Shown here: positions 47,755 through 60,200 of the stretch, in pieces
Layout: the number at the start of each line of letters is the position of its first letter
How positions within the stretch are numbered: position 1 is the stretch's first letter
From: Selaginella moellendorffii
Lineage: Eukaryota > Streptophyta > Lycopodiopsida > Selaginellales > Selaginellaceae
Direction: 5' to 3'
Length of the DNA stretch: 64,000 nt
NCBI RefSeq assembly: GCF_000143415.4
Contig: NW_003314273.1
Location: 636,222 to 700,221 of the forward strand
Notes under the pieces: model-generated
What the model was told of the DNA's origin: nothing
What the model saw: the letters and a program-made list of their open reading frames with translations, nothing else
Database searches by the model: none
Program-made: the position numbers and the translations under genes

Positions 47755-50700
47755 CAACCTCCGTATATGCATCTACGGACGGCATCACACAAGATGCCTG
47801 GCGTGACTCCCCACGCCAGTGCACCAACCTATATTTAAAGCGCACTACAGATCACAGCTTAGGAACCTAGTTCCTCCGCACTGCCAAGTCCTCTCACTTG
47901 ACATGCCTGTGATCATGCATGGACTCCTCCATGCTCAGCCCCATGGCCCACCCTTTTTGAAGTTATCACCTTCAACTAGGGTATTTGTTCCCCCGATGTG
48001 CCAATCTCGCTTGGCAAGTCCTCCGACCACTGTAACATGGTTCCTGCATAAACATGAAAGTCCTTGACCATCGACTTTTGTTCAAAGCCCTCTCTTTGAA
48101 CACTCGGGAACTACTTCCCTAACCTTGATAGCCTTGCCTCATGGCAAGCTTCAAGACCACGCTTCTGCTGCGCCACTCTGATTTCGTGCGTTCCATGAAC
48201 CATTTACACTTAGCCTTTCTAGGTACTAAGCTACCTAGAATCGTCTTTGGGAACCTTGAAGGAACTCTGTCCCTCAGCTTGCTAAGGCCTCCCTTTTCGC
48301 AAGCTTTATAGTTGCCATATAGTCTAACATGGACAATTCTATATTTTAGACTCTCCATGGCATCATGGTTGCTAGTAACAACATCCTCGAGCACCCTCTT
48401 GATTCCCCACTCTCAACTTGCATAACCACTGTTGGATATGCCCTTTGATTTCTATGGTCCAGTTCCATCCCAATACTATTTGCCTTTTGGCCCCATATGT
48501 TTCCTTTGGTTATTCTCCTCCAGACTAGGAGGATAGCTTTGCACATTTTACTATGCCTTAACAAGTATTCTTAGGGATGAACCTACCCGATAGCATAGGG
48601 AGTGGTTCCTCAATTTTGGGCATGCTCACCTTATAATCCCACATATCGGGATTAATGTTGCTGCTTATGGGCCTTTACATGCCCATCACTAGCCTTGCCA
48701 AAATTCCATTTTTGGCTTTGTCCGATTCGGGTAGACAGTCTTCTCCTGTCTCCACAACCTTGGACATTTGGATAGCACCTACTATCCATCATTCGCTAGG
48801 GACTTAGTCCCTTGGGCCTTATCTATTGCCTTTGCGACACGAAACACCACCTCTTGGTGTTCTAGAGTGTTTGGGTGTCCCAATGATGGCCTCCTGACAA
48901 TGAGCATTCCCGTTTACGACATTGACTTACTATATTGCAACATAAGCAATTTATCCCCCGTAAGGGTATATCTAATTTCCTTATGCCATTAAGAAGTCTT
49001 GGGTAGCTACCTTCTACCCATTTAACCAATTATCTTGCACCTTTTGCTTAGTTGCCCCATAATTGTCAAGTCCTACAACTCATTGCTTGGTGCTTCCACA
49101 CCTCCATCATTATTTGGGTCACCACACCCTAACCGCATGCCTTCCAGCTTAGGCTATGCCATTCCCGTTTCCATTGGGATTCCTTTGGACGGGGTTCTCA
49201 TGAACCCGCCAACTTGACCTCAAGGCAGCACGCCTTAGCACCTTCGGTGTCTCCACACCATCGGCTCCACGAGCCTATCCTTACAACACTACTTATTAGT
49301 GTTTAGGTCTTTGCCAAGACCAATATAGTTGTTCCTCATGCTAACTATCTGTTAGCACCGCACCATAGTGTTTGCACCCAACTTTGGGCAAAAGTTGCTT
49401 TCTTCTGGGAACATCTTTCCCATGACTTTAATATGGCACATTCTGTCATCAATGAAATACTCACTGTTCTCATATTTGGATCTTATGATCCTCCCCATAC
49501 CTCATGGGGCACTATACACCTCCGTCCAAATGCTTCAACCAATCTTTTAGGACCATTCCCTGACTCCACTTGAGTCATTCAGCATTTTAGACTTTGCTAA
49601 TCCAATGACCTGCGAGGTCTTAGTCTTCGAGGTGTCAACTCGCTGGAATACAACTTCTTGTATTCAAGTCCTACTCACAAGGACCATCTTTGCAAGTGTT
49701 ACTCCGACACTTGATTTGTTCTCTTGGGGCAACCTTTTGCCCATTAGGGCCACTTGTTCATGTGATGAGAATACCAACTCATCCTCTGAGTGCACCCCCA
49801 ACTCTTTGGGTTGTTCCAGCATTTATTAAAGGTAGCCCCGGCTACCACTTCAAGGACTCGTGTCCTCACCCATGCTTGACCTCTCATGGTCATCCATTCC
49901 GGTCTCACCTTCATGAGCACCAATCTCAACTATGTGAGGATAATCTTGTGACTCCTTTATTGTTTTGGAGTCTCTATCTTTCCCGTGATCCCAACTATAG
50001 TTGTTTACCACAACTACCTTAGCCAATTTGCTGAGACAAATGCTCATCCGGATCACATCCTCAACTCAATGAGGAGAATCTTGCACTGTTCCCAAGATCC
50101 CAAAGTCATTCCATTATTGGCCCTTTTCTATCCACCACCTCGTCTACAAGTTCACACATGAACTGTAATGGAGAGCCATGTCTTCCCGACTTGCTACTCC
50201 TCAAGGATAGGCCCACTCCTCGGACCTTCTGATGCCAACACTAGTGGTGATATACTTGAGCACCAATAAAAGTCGGACTAAGGAACAGCTCCGATACCAA
50301 ATTGTAAGCGACTAAATTTTCCATTCTACTTTAATCACTTAACCACACCTCCGACCACTTAGAGGAGTCTCATTCACAACCTCCATAAGTCCAACTCAAG
50401 ACTTGGGGCTTGCTAGCCCCGAGAATGGCATCCATGCCACTCAACCTTAGCACTTGGTCCAAGTGCTCCACGTGTCCGATCCTATGATCGACACCCCAAG
50501 GTACCACCGACATACCAGCCCGTTACACTAGGCCATGCCCATTCACCTTGGTCACACCAGTGGTCTAACGCCACCTACATCATGATCCCGTCTCTCAAAG
50601 ACTGGGCCATCCATCCATGAGCGATCATCCCAGATCTATTCCTTAGCATCCTTAGGATGCTTGCAGACATGGGGAATGGCCTTCCCCGACAACTCTTTTC

Positions 50701-51377
50701 CAGTCCCCACCAAGTCCCTTTTAGTCTATGGCCGTGTTCGCCAACACTGGCACTGGATCAAGGCCCACAGGCCTGACCGCTAAGTCCCACTATCCTTTGG
50801 GACTTCCTCACCATGTGACTATATCCTTGGTCACTGCATTAGAGGCCTACTCCTCTTCCCTTTCACTGTTTGGGACTTTGGGACAACATTTCGAAACACC
50901 GTGGCCTTACGCAAGCCTCATGGGTACTCTCCCCGCCTTTCACCTTTAGGTGCTCTAGCCATGGGCTTAGAGCGAGGTTCCCTTGAGCCACAACAGGTAT
51001 CCAAGTAGGTAGTGCCACCCACATTTGGACTGGGAGCATCGGCCAGTCGATCTCCTGGGGGAACTAGAGCCGGCTCTTGAACACTTCACCAAGCTACCCC
51101 GCTTGTCGGCTTGTGTTCACTCTAGTCTTGGACTTCCCAGTGGGCAGCTCATCACCCAACACTGGGTCCGGCCTTCTTGGGCCAAACTGGCATTTCCTAG
51201 CCAAACTGGCTCCACTGCAGTCCTCCCCCTCACTATACTTTTGGAGCTCACCAAACCCCCCAGGGTCTGGGAGACGAACGCTTTGGGCTTTCACCCTCTC
51301 AGACTCGAACTCGGACTCGGACTCGGCCTCAGCCTTGGCCTTGGTCTCGGTCTCGGTCCCGATCTCGGTCTCGGTCT

Positions 51378-51764
51378 TGTCAAGACCCCCAACAAGATCA
51401 AGACCGGAAAATGCTAAAGACAAAGAGAAAAAGCTGGTGAAAACAAAGAAGAAGCCTTAGACTAGTGTTGATTCAGATTGTGGAGAAATGGAACAAAGCT
51501 AACCTATATATACTATAGGTTGATGAAGCTCCACCACTCTTGGATCGAGGACGGCCTAAATATAGCTGAGGTCGAGGAGGCGCCACATCATCATCAAGAA
51601 TGTGGCTCGAGACTCAGGAATCGGGAAGTGTCTCGAGAGTCAGGAATAGGGAAGTGTCTCGAGAGTCAGGAATAGGGAAGTGTCTCGAGAGTCAGGAATG
51701 TGGTCTGCAGGTCAAGAATCCGGCGAGAGTCAGGAATGTGGCAAGAATTGGGGGATTCCTGACA
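51378..51764 (-). repeat. 3' LTR of the gypsy element (387 bp)
   Basis: On the plus strand it runs from TGTCA to TGACA, the short inverted ends of an LTR. A polypurine tract (minus GAGGAGGGGG, 51777-51768) lies just upstream. It is the only LTR left, so no age can be read from LTR divergence. Confidence 0.75.
51615..51692. repeat. 26-bp tandem repeat within the gypsy LTR
   Basis: Three copies of CAGGAATAGGGAAGTGTCTC plus GAGAGT (the first has one change). Confidence 0.85.
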
Positions 51765-51767
51765 GCA

Positions 51768-51777
51768 CCCCCTCCTC
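51768..51777 (-). promoter_or_regulatory. Polypurine tract of the gypsy element
   Basis: GAGGAGGGGG on the minus strand, between the pol stop codon region and the 3' LTR. It primes plus-strand DNA synthesis in this family. Confidence 0.65.
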
Positions 51778-54700
51778 AAGAACGAGTGGAACGAGGATGT
51801 GAACGAGAACGAAGAGGAGGATGAGATGAGTGGCGAGGGATGGGAGATGGAGAAAAAGAATGAGGACTGGGATGAGAAGGATAGCGGCGGTGGAAGTCCT
51901 GAACAAGGTCAGGAGAATGAATCAGGTTGTCCGCAGGTTCCCAAGTGCGTTCCTCAGGTCCGTAACCCTTCCAGTCCACCAGATAGTAGAGTTTAGATCG
52001 TGAAATCTTGGAATCAAGGATGTCCTGAACCTCGTACTCAGACCCATCCTCGAGCTGCACTGGTGGAGGCGGAGGAATGACCCGATTTGGAATAGGACTG
52101 GGAATATAAGGCTCAAGGAGAGAGGAGTGAAAAACGGGGTGAATTTGATATGAGGAGGGAAGTGCAAGGCGATAAGTGACAGGATTAATGATGGCAGTGA
52201 TAGGGAAAGGACCAAGGCGTTTGAAATCGAGTTTTGGACAGGGCCTGGTGGTGGAGATATTTCGCCTGAGGAGCCAGACTTTATCCCCGATATTGTAAGG
52301 GGGACAATCCTGACGATGGACATTGGCAAATGTTTTATGAGATTCCTGAGCACGATGGAGGTGGAAGGAGATGGAGTTGTGGATTTCCTGGAGGTTGGAG
52401 ATAAATGCCTCAGAGCGGGGATTTGAATGAGAGGATTCAGATGGAGAAGGAAGTGAGAGATTGAATCGGGGATTTCGGCCAGAGTTTGCAAAGAAGGGGG
52501 AAACTCGAAGAGAGGAGTGAACAGAGTTGTTATAGGAGAACTCAGCAAGGGGAAGGATATCGAACCAGTTATCCTGATGATAGTTGATGAAGCACCTCAA
52601 GAATTGTTCCAACGTCTGAATCGTTCGCTCGGACTGCCCATCAGTTTGAGGATGATATGCCGAAGAGAGGTTGGCCTTCACTCCAAGCAGCTGCAAAAAC
52701 CGTTGCCAGAAATGAGAGATGAACTGAGGCCCCCGATCCGAAACCACATCTGTAGGAATCCCATGAAGTCGGAAAATTTCCCTGAATACCAGTTTTGCCA
52801 TGTCCTCGCCCGAAAACTCCTTGGTACATGGCAAGAAGTGTGCCATCTTTGTGAAGAGATCCACCACGACTAAAATGCTGTTGAAGCCTCCAGAACTCGG
52901 AAGATCACTCAAGAAATCCATGGAGATGGATTCCCAAGGACCTGAAGGGACCGGAAGGGAACGAAGCAAACCTGAAGGAAGGTGGCGAGGTACCTTATTC
53001 CGGGCACAAGTGTCACAGGAGGTAACAAAAGCTTTGATGTAGTCGTCCATGTGAGGCCACCAAAAGTCCCGTGCAACTAGCTCATAGGTTTTCGCAATGC
53101 CGAAGTGACCAGCAGTCGGGCTATCGTGGCATGCCATCAGGACCAACCTTCGAGCATCACCTTCAGGAACGTAAAGCTGCTCCCCACGGTACAATAAGCC
53201 ATCTAAGAACTCGAACTCGTCAAATTGCCGGCAGTCGGGAGTCACTGGGTGTCCAGCCTGAAGATGGGGGAAAATGTCGCTAGCAAGATCATCGGTCGTT
53301 TCTGATTGCATCCATCAAGGAGGAGTCCTGAGGGGCCAGGGAAATTGCCATAACTTGAAGCCGATCAGGACCGAGGATAACTTGATCCTGTTGATCGAAG
53401 GCAGGATTACCAGGCCTGAGACTGAGATAGGAACGCCTTGAAAGAGCATCAGGAAGGCCTTGAAACTTTCCAGGTCTGTACTTGATAACAAAGTCAAACC
53501 GACTCAGGAATTGTGCCCACCTTGCTTGACGACGGCTTAAAACTCGGGAAGTGGCAAAGTACTCGAGATTTTTGTGATCCGTCCAGACAGTTGTTTGATG
53601 GCTCGCCCCCTCCAAGAAACGGCGCCACTCTCCAAAGGAATCCACGATGGCAAGGAGCTCCTTGTCGTGGATTTTGTAATTGATCTCCGCAGGCTGGAAT
53701 TTTCGAGAATGGAAAGCGACCGGATGAAGTTCGTGATCCGCTCCGAGTTGAGACAGCACAGCACCAATGGCAAAGTCGGAGGCATCAGCCTCGATGAAGA
53801 AAGGTTGTGAGGAATCAGCATGGATCAAGACAGGAGCAGAACTGAAGGCCGCCTTGAGTGTGTCGAAGGCCTGCTAGGCAACAGCAGACCAAGAGAAAGG
53901 AACATCCTTGCGAGTGAGATGTGTGAGAGGAAGGACAATGTCAGAGTAGTGATCAATGAATTTGCGGTAGAATTTGGCGAAGCCAAGGAAAACCTGAACG
54001 TCCGACATTGATTGTGGAGGCTCCCATTCGAGAATAGTCTTGACTTTGGCAGGATCCATCGTGATACCCTCAGGAGTGACAATGTACCCAAGGAACTCCA
54101 CAGACTGCTGATCAAAGGAACATTTCTCAAGCTTTGCGTATAGGCCGTGTTCTCGCAACTTCACTAGCACCTTGCGTACATGTCCGTCATGCTCCTCCTG
54201 AGTTTTTGAGTAGATGAGGATGTCATCGAGGTAGACGATCACCATCTGATCAAGAAACTCCCGAAAGACGTCGTTCGCCATGTGTTGGAAAACTGCTGGA
54301 GCATTTGTCAAGCCAAATGGCATGACAGTGTACTCGAAGTGGCCATAGCGGGTTCGGAACGCAGTCTTCCATTCATCACCAGGCCGGATCCGGATCAGGT
54401 TGTATGCTCCACGGAGGTCGATCTTGGTGAAGAAGCGGGCACCGCCGAGGCGTTCCAACAGGTCCGAGATCAGGGGCAGCGGATAACGGTTCCGAACAGT
54501 CACCTTGTTCAAACCTCGGTAGTCGATGACTAGCCGCAAGCTCCCATCCTTCTTCTTGACAAAGAAGACAGGCGCTCCAGCCGGGGACTGCGAATGCTGA
54601 ATGTAGCCCGAGGCAAGGTTCTCATCCACGTACTCTTTGAGGGCCTTAAGCTCATACGGGGATAACCCGTAGATAGGCCCCCACGGAGGTGACGCTCCTT

Positions 54701-55592
54701 CCTGTAAATCAATGGGACAATCATAAGGCCGATGAACAGGCAGTACACTAGCTTTTTTCTTGTCAAACACATCCCCAAAATCATGATACTTCTCAGGAAG
54801 ACTGACAGGAGAAACATGCAAAGCAAAAAGAAAAAGAGGTTCTTCATGAAGGAGTTCTTTCATAGTGATTGTGGAGATAGGAGGAGGCGTACGACTAAAT
54901 GGAATGATGAGATGAGGATACGGTCCAGTGTAAGATGGAAGAAAGGAAAAAGAAGAGGGTGAAAACTTTATAGAGTCAGGAATAGAACCCCGATTTGAGT
55001 TTAGGGAACTTTTCCTGATTCGGACTCGATGAACAGCAGGGGAAGCTGTGGGAGAGATGAGCTGTAATTCCTTCCAACAGATCTGAGGCTGATGTAGTTG
55101 GAACCATGGAAGACCGAGCACCACAGAGGAGGACTTGCTGTTGATGATGTTGAAGGCGATATCGGTGACGGTGGACCCGATGTGTACTCGAACTGGCAAC
55201 GTTTCCCTAAGTCCAGAAGATGGAGACACAAAATGCCCGCCGATGCCTTCAACCCTCAAATCCCGTATGGTAGGAGAAAGAGGAACGTGATGTCGGGCAG
55301 CAAAGTCCGTGTCCATGAAGCAGGAAGTTGCACCTGAGTCCAGTAACGCCAGAGCCTTGAGTCCTAATTGTCCGGTGAAAGAAAGGAGACATGGGACGCG
55401 GAAGTTGCGGGAATTGGTGGTGGCTTTGATGAAAGGTGGTGAGGAGCTTGATAAAGAAGAAAAGTGATTTTTATTCGGGGAGTCCAAACAGACAGCTCCT
55501 ACTCTGTTTGGACAGGGTCGTTTCCCGATTGCAATAGAGGTGGACTTTGAGGCAGAGTGAACTCGAGCAGTCGAGGAGGCTTCTTGGGACAT
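51776..55592 (-). pseudogene. pol: Gypsy pol: protease, RT, RNase H, integrase, chromodomain
   Basis: The frame opens at 55592, overlapping gag in the -1 frame. Protease has the active-site LLDSGATSCFMD. RT has LVIDYRGLNKVTVRN and the catalytic YLDDILIYS. RNase H has FIEADASDFAIGAVL and the DKELLAIV segment. Integrase shows the HHCC zinc site (HDSPTAGHFG, CDTCARNK), then catalytic Asp and Glu near VSDRGPQFISHF and DGQSERTIQTLEQ. A GPF-type module (RLGPFPITAIINPVTYRLAL) and a chromodomain (LYYLVDWKGYGPEERTWEP) end the protein, placing it in the chromoviruses. Two lesions interrupt it: an in-frame TAG at 53876-53874 between RT and RNase H, and a one-base frame change near 53289-53311 before integrase. 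The rest is well kept, so decay is fairly recent. Confidence 0.88.
55482..55526 (-). promoter_or_regulatory. -1 ribosomal frameshift signal at gag/pol overlap
   Basis: On the minus strand, GGGAAAC (55526-55520) sits in the gag frame as G GGA AAC, the X-XXY-YYZ slippery pattern. After 6 bases a perfect 11-bp stem follows, GTCCAAACAGA pairing with TCTGTTTGGAC, with a 10-base loop holding part of the gag stop region. Slipping back one base enters the open pol frame. Confidence 0.8.
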
Positions 55593-56455
55593 ACAGCTGC
55601 TTTGTGATTAGGATCAACACAATAGAGGCAAAGATTATGAGATATTCGACGTTGCTTCTCAGCAGGACTCAACTTCCCTCTAATGAGTCGGGGAGTACCA
55701 GAAATATCCATCGGAACCGGAGTAGTAGGTTCAGGAGTATGCCCCGAAGACTCAAGCTGGGATTCCTGAGTCTGGGACGGAAAAACAGCGGCGCGGCGAC
55801 TTTCCTGACGACGTTCAAAGAGACGATTGTCACATCAAACAGCTTTGTTGATGGCATCCGACAGGTCCTTGGGATCTTCCATGGTGAGCAACAAATCCTT
55901 GACACCGTTGTTGAGGCCGAAACGAAATTGGTCAATCAGGGCTCGCTCATCCCACTGAGTGTCCAAGGCAAGGAGTTGGAACTCTGCAGCGTAGATTGAG
56001 GCAGGACGAGACCCTTGAGAGAGCCATCTCATCTTTGTGGTAGTAGCCCGAACCCGATCCGTCTCGCCAAAACATGCTTCGAGCTTCTCTTTGAACAATT
56101 GAAGATCCATCAGCTCCGGAACCACGACCCCTTTCATGCTCTTCTCCAGAAGAGGAGAAAACCATGACAAAGCTGCACCCTCGAGCAATGTCCCAATCAT
56201 GCCGATTTGAGACTCGGGAGTGGGGTACCGCCGATGTTGAAGTGCAAAGATCAGCTCCATTTGGTTCAAAAATCCACGAAGCTCCGAACGCTTGCCTGAA
56301 AATTTCGCCGGGAAACTCACCTTCGGTTCAGGAACTTTGCTGGATCCTTGAGCCGAAAGTGAAGCAAGCTCCTGCTGCATGCGAAGAAGGGTCGCCTTCA
56401 GCTCGGTATTCTCAGATTGGATTTTTGCAAGGACTTCGGCAAAGAAATCAGGAAA
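55499..56455 (-). pseudogene. gag: Gypsy gag, 5'-truncated
   Basis: It is open from the truncation point at 56455. Capsid-like sequence (ALSWFSPLLEKSMKGV, FRFGLNNGVKDLLL) runs to a TGA at 55837-55835, where the context suggests a former CGA Arg codon. The same frame continues through a CCHC zinc knuckle (CLYCVDPNHKAAVC) to its natural-looking TAG inside the gag/pol overlap. Confidence 0.8.
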
Positions 56456-57735
56456 CCAGCTTGCTAAGTCAAACGCTTATCTGGATCACATCCTCAACTC
56501 TTTGAGGAAAACCATATACTGTTCCCAAGATCCCAAAGTCGTTCCATTATTGGCCCTTTTCTATCCACCACCTTGTCTACAAGTTCACACATGAACTGTA
56601 ATGGAGAGCCATATCTTCCCGACCTGCTACTCCTCAAGGATAGGCCCACTTCTCGGACCTTCCGTTGCCAACACCAGTGGTGATATACTTGAGCACCAAT
56701 AAAAGTCGGACTAAGGAACAGCTCCGATACCAAATTGTAAGCGACTAAATTTTCCATTCTACTTTAGTCACTTAACCACACCTCTGACCACTTGGAGGAG
56801 TCTCATTCACAACCTCCATAAGTCCAATCCAGGACTTGGGACTTGCTAGCCCCGAGAATGGCATCCATGCCACTCAACATTTGCACTTGGTCCAAGTGCT
56901 CCACGTGTCCGATCCCATGACCGACACTCAAAGGTACCACCGACATAGCAGCCCGTTACGCTAAGGCCATGCCCAATCACCTTTGCCGCACTGGTAGTCC
57001 AATACCACTTGCATCACCGTCTTGGCTCTCCAAGACTAGGCAAACCATCCGTGAGTGGTCATCTCAGATCCACTCCTTAGCATCCTTAGGATGCCCACCG
57101 ACAAGGGGAATAGCCTTCCCCAATATCCCTCTGTCAGTCCCCACTAAGTCCCTTTCTGCCCCTGGCCGTGTTTGCCAACACTGCCACTGGATTGAGACCC
57201 ACAGGCCCGACCACTAAGTCCCACGGCCCTCTGGGACTTCCTCACCACACGACTGTGTCCTTGGTCACTACCCCAGAGGACTGCTCCTCTTCCTTTCCAC
57301 AGTCTGGGCCTTTGGGACAACATTTCGGAACACCGTGGCCTTACGCGAGCCACCTGGGTACTCTCCTCGCCTTCTGTCCTTGGGTGCTCTAGCCATGGGC
57401 TTAGAGCGGGTTCCGTTGAGCCACGACAGGTATCCAAGTAGGTAGTGCCACCCACACTTGGACTGGGAGCATCGGCCAGTCGATCTCCCGGGGGAACTAG
57501 AGCCGGCTCTTGAACACTTCACCAAGCTACCCCGCTTGTCGGTCTGTGTTCACTCTAGTCTTGGACTTCCCAGTGGGCAGCTCATCACCCAACACTGGGT
57601 CCGGCCTTCCTGGGCCAAACTGGCCTTTCCTGGCCAAACTGGCTCCACTGCAGTCCTCCCCCTACTATACTTTTGGAGCTCACCAAACCCCCCAGGGTCT
57701 GGGAGACGAACGCTTTGGGCTTTCACCCTCTCAGG

Positions 57736-58370
57736 CTCCGGACTCGGACTCGGACTCGGACTCGGACTCGGACTCGGACTCGGACTCGGACTCGGACTCG
57801 GACTCGGACTCGGACTCGGACTCGGGCTCGGGCTCGGGCTCAGTCTCGGCCTCGGCCTCGGTCTCAGTCTCGGTCCCGATCTCGGTCTCGGTCTCGGTCT
57901 TGGTCTCGGTCCCGGTCTCGGTCTCGACTTCGGACTCCATCTCGGACTCCATCTCGGACTCCATCTCGGACTCCATCTCGGGTCCATCTCGGGTCCATCT
58001 CGGACTCCATCTCGGGTCCATCTCGGACTCCATCTCGGACTCCATTTCGGGTCCATCTCGGGTCCACCTCGGACTCCATCTCGGACTCCATCTCGGACTC
58101 CATCTCGGGTCCATCTCGGACTCCACTTCGGATTCCAACTCGGGTCCATCTCGGGTCCACCTCGGACTCCACTTCGGACTCCTTCTCGGACTCCATCTCG
58201 GGTCCATCTCGGACTCCACTTCGGACTCCAACTCGGGTCCATCTCGGACTCCACTTCGGACTCCAACTCGGGTCCATCTCGGACTCCACTTCGGACTCCA
58301 ACTCGGGTCCATCTCGGACTCCACTTCAGACTCCAACTCGGGTCCATCTCGGACTCCATCTCGGACTCCC
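57736..58370. repeat. CTCGGA / TCGGACTCCATC satellite block, unit 3
   Basis: The longest version in the window, about 100 bases longer than in unit 1. Confidence 0.85.
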
Positions 58371-58701
58371 ACGTGTCATGTGTTGGTCCTTTTGGGTCCC
58401 TTTTTGGAGCCTCGCCTTTTGCTTGCTTCGTGCTCGTTCCTCGAGCACTTCGTTGGGAGTTCCACTCCCGCTCTTGACTTTTCAAGTCGGAGCTTTTGGT
58501 CCAAACGTGTTACGCTCGTTTGGCTCTCGCTTCGGCCACTACCATGTGGTGCCCTTCTGGCTCCACTTTGGGGCCTAGGGATTTTGTGTCTCACAACTCC
58601 ACCACCCATAGACGAAGTTCGATGTCCTCATCGAACGGTGAACCATTTTATAAAGTAGCACCCGCATGTGTTACCATTTCCATCCTTGGCGCGTAGCCAA
58701 T

Positions 58702-58836
58702 ATTTGTCAATGGGTTGACATTGAAGGCTCACCATGCCTTCTCCATATTCGTCAATGGCTGGACATTGAAGGCTCACCATGCCTTTTGCATATTCCTCGA
58801 TGGTTTGACACCAAAGGCTCACCATGCCTTGCCTAT
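58702..58836. repeat. ~45-base triplication inside unit 3
   Basis: Three successive copies ending in GGCTCACCATGCCTT. Unit 1 has one copy at about 46345-46390. Confidence 0.8.
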
Positions 58837-60161
58837 CCTCCATGGAGGGTAGTCTCTCCAACTTAGAGACTGATTGGACCACATATAGTGGTTCTCTCCT
58901 TTTATTGGTTTAGTTCTCGCTAAACCTCTTAGAGACCCTTCTCTAAGTCAATCCCACTACTCCTTCTCGAGTAGTCTCAATTTCCATTTATTGAACGTTT
59001 GCACCTTGGAACTTTCACTCTTTTGACTTTTGGAAGTCAACTTCCTAGGTGTCTCCAACACCTTGCATTGCACAGATCGTGCAACTCCACTTCCCATCCT
59101 AGGAAGTTCATTACTTGAGGGCACCATCATCCTCTCTTCTATTTTGTGCCACCTTGGGCACTAAGTTCCATTTATCATACTTTGTGCTAGGGCTGTCCAT
59201 GGCCCTATCATTTGGCTACCTTACCGCTCCCTTCCTTGGAGCTTCCACTTTCGCCAAATCGGAGCATTTCGGAATTCCTCCTTGGAAACACACTTCCTTT
59301 CCCACAACTTGTTAGCGTCCAACACATTAGTGTTCCTCGCCTAACTTTGTCACTTGGATTCCTTCCAAGGGATTCCACGGCCCTATCTTGGCCACTCATC
59401 TTTTGCTCCTATCCGTTGATTGTTGCACCAAGCAACATCGAATCTCTACCTCCCTCCTTGAGGTGTTCTTTTGATTCCATAGCAAAGGCTCTGCTTTGCC
59501 AAGACTAGGGTGTTCACCCCTAGTAAGTCTCTTTTAGCATCTTCTGTTGTGGGCTCTATCCTCAGCCCAACTTTGTGACCCTCTCATGGGTCTCTTTAGA
59601 GACTACTTTCCTCGGACTCACTATGCCATCGCACGGACATAGTTTATTTCCCTTAGGTGCTCTTCCCACTTGGTCATCACGACCAAGCCACACCACCTTT
59701 AACAGTTCAATTTCAACATTTTGAACCAGGAACTTCATTCCTTAGCCAACCAAGGACCTTGTCCTTATCTGGCCATAAGATCACCTAGTGATCTCACCTT
59801 GGCACCTTAACAGAGTTGCCAAGAGGTACTTGGTCTTCTAGACCTCCAAGTTGTTGACTATAACCCCGGGGGCATCCCCCACACTCGGCGGTGCACCCAA
59901 GCTAGCCCTTACGGCCAAGGGTTCATAGCAACTGAGATTAGGTGTCCCCATCTCACTCACCACGACCTTGGTGCCACTTGCACCAAAGCGTTCAAGTTAG
60001 ATATGCCGAGCTTTCACTCTAAGTAATCTAACCGTGCATCACGACTCCAAGGCATCCCTCGCTTGGCGGTGTGCCCAAACCAGTCTCCCCACTGAGAGTC
60101 CATGACCACCGAAATATGAGTGTCCTCATATTCCAAACCATCACCACGCCCTAGTGATTTG

Positions 60162-60200
60162 GGACTCGAACCCAAGCACTAGAGGGTCGGGACTCGAACC
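60162..60200 (-). promoter_or_regulatory. Paired Pol III B-box-like motifs, unit 3
   Basis: Same pair and spacing (28 bases) as in unit 1. Confidence 0.3.

Larger units (their letters stand above)
44501..50302 (-). repeat. Array unit 1 (5.80 kb, complete)
   Basis: Order on the plus strand: TGTAAG end, CTCGGA-type simple repeats (45488-46015), then about 4 kb of complex non-coding DNA rich in small palindromes, ending with the primer site. It is diverged from unit 3 by many substitutions and small indels. Confidence 0.75.
51378..56455 (-). mobile_element. Ty3/gypsy chromovirus, 5'-truncated and decayed
   Basis: Minus-strand order: truncated gag, zinc knuckle, protease, RT, RNase H, integrase, chromodomain, polypurine tract, 3' LTR. 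The right edge (56455) cuts into gag. The 5' LTR, leader and primer site are missing, while array sequence resumes at once. The left edge is the LTR end, inside the CTCGGT run of array unit 2. Confidence 0.9.
50303..56735 (-). repeat. Array unit 2, mostly replaced by a gypsy element
   Basis: Only the first 1.07 kb (50303-51377) and last 0.28 kb (56456-56735) belong to the unit. The roughly 4.5 kb expected between them is gone and a gypsy element stands there. Confidence 0.75.

Noticed and set aside
51615-51692. Regular 26-base repeats, CRISPR-like at first sight
   Set aside because: There are no spacers between copies, it lies inside an LTR, and the genome is eukaryotic.
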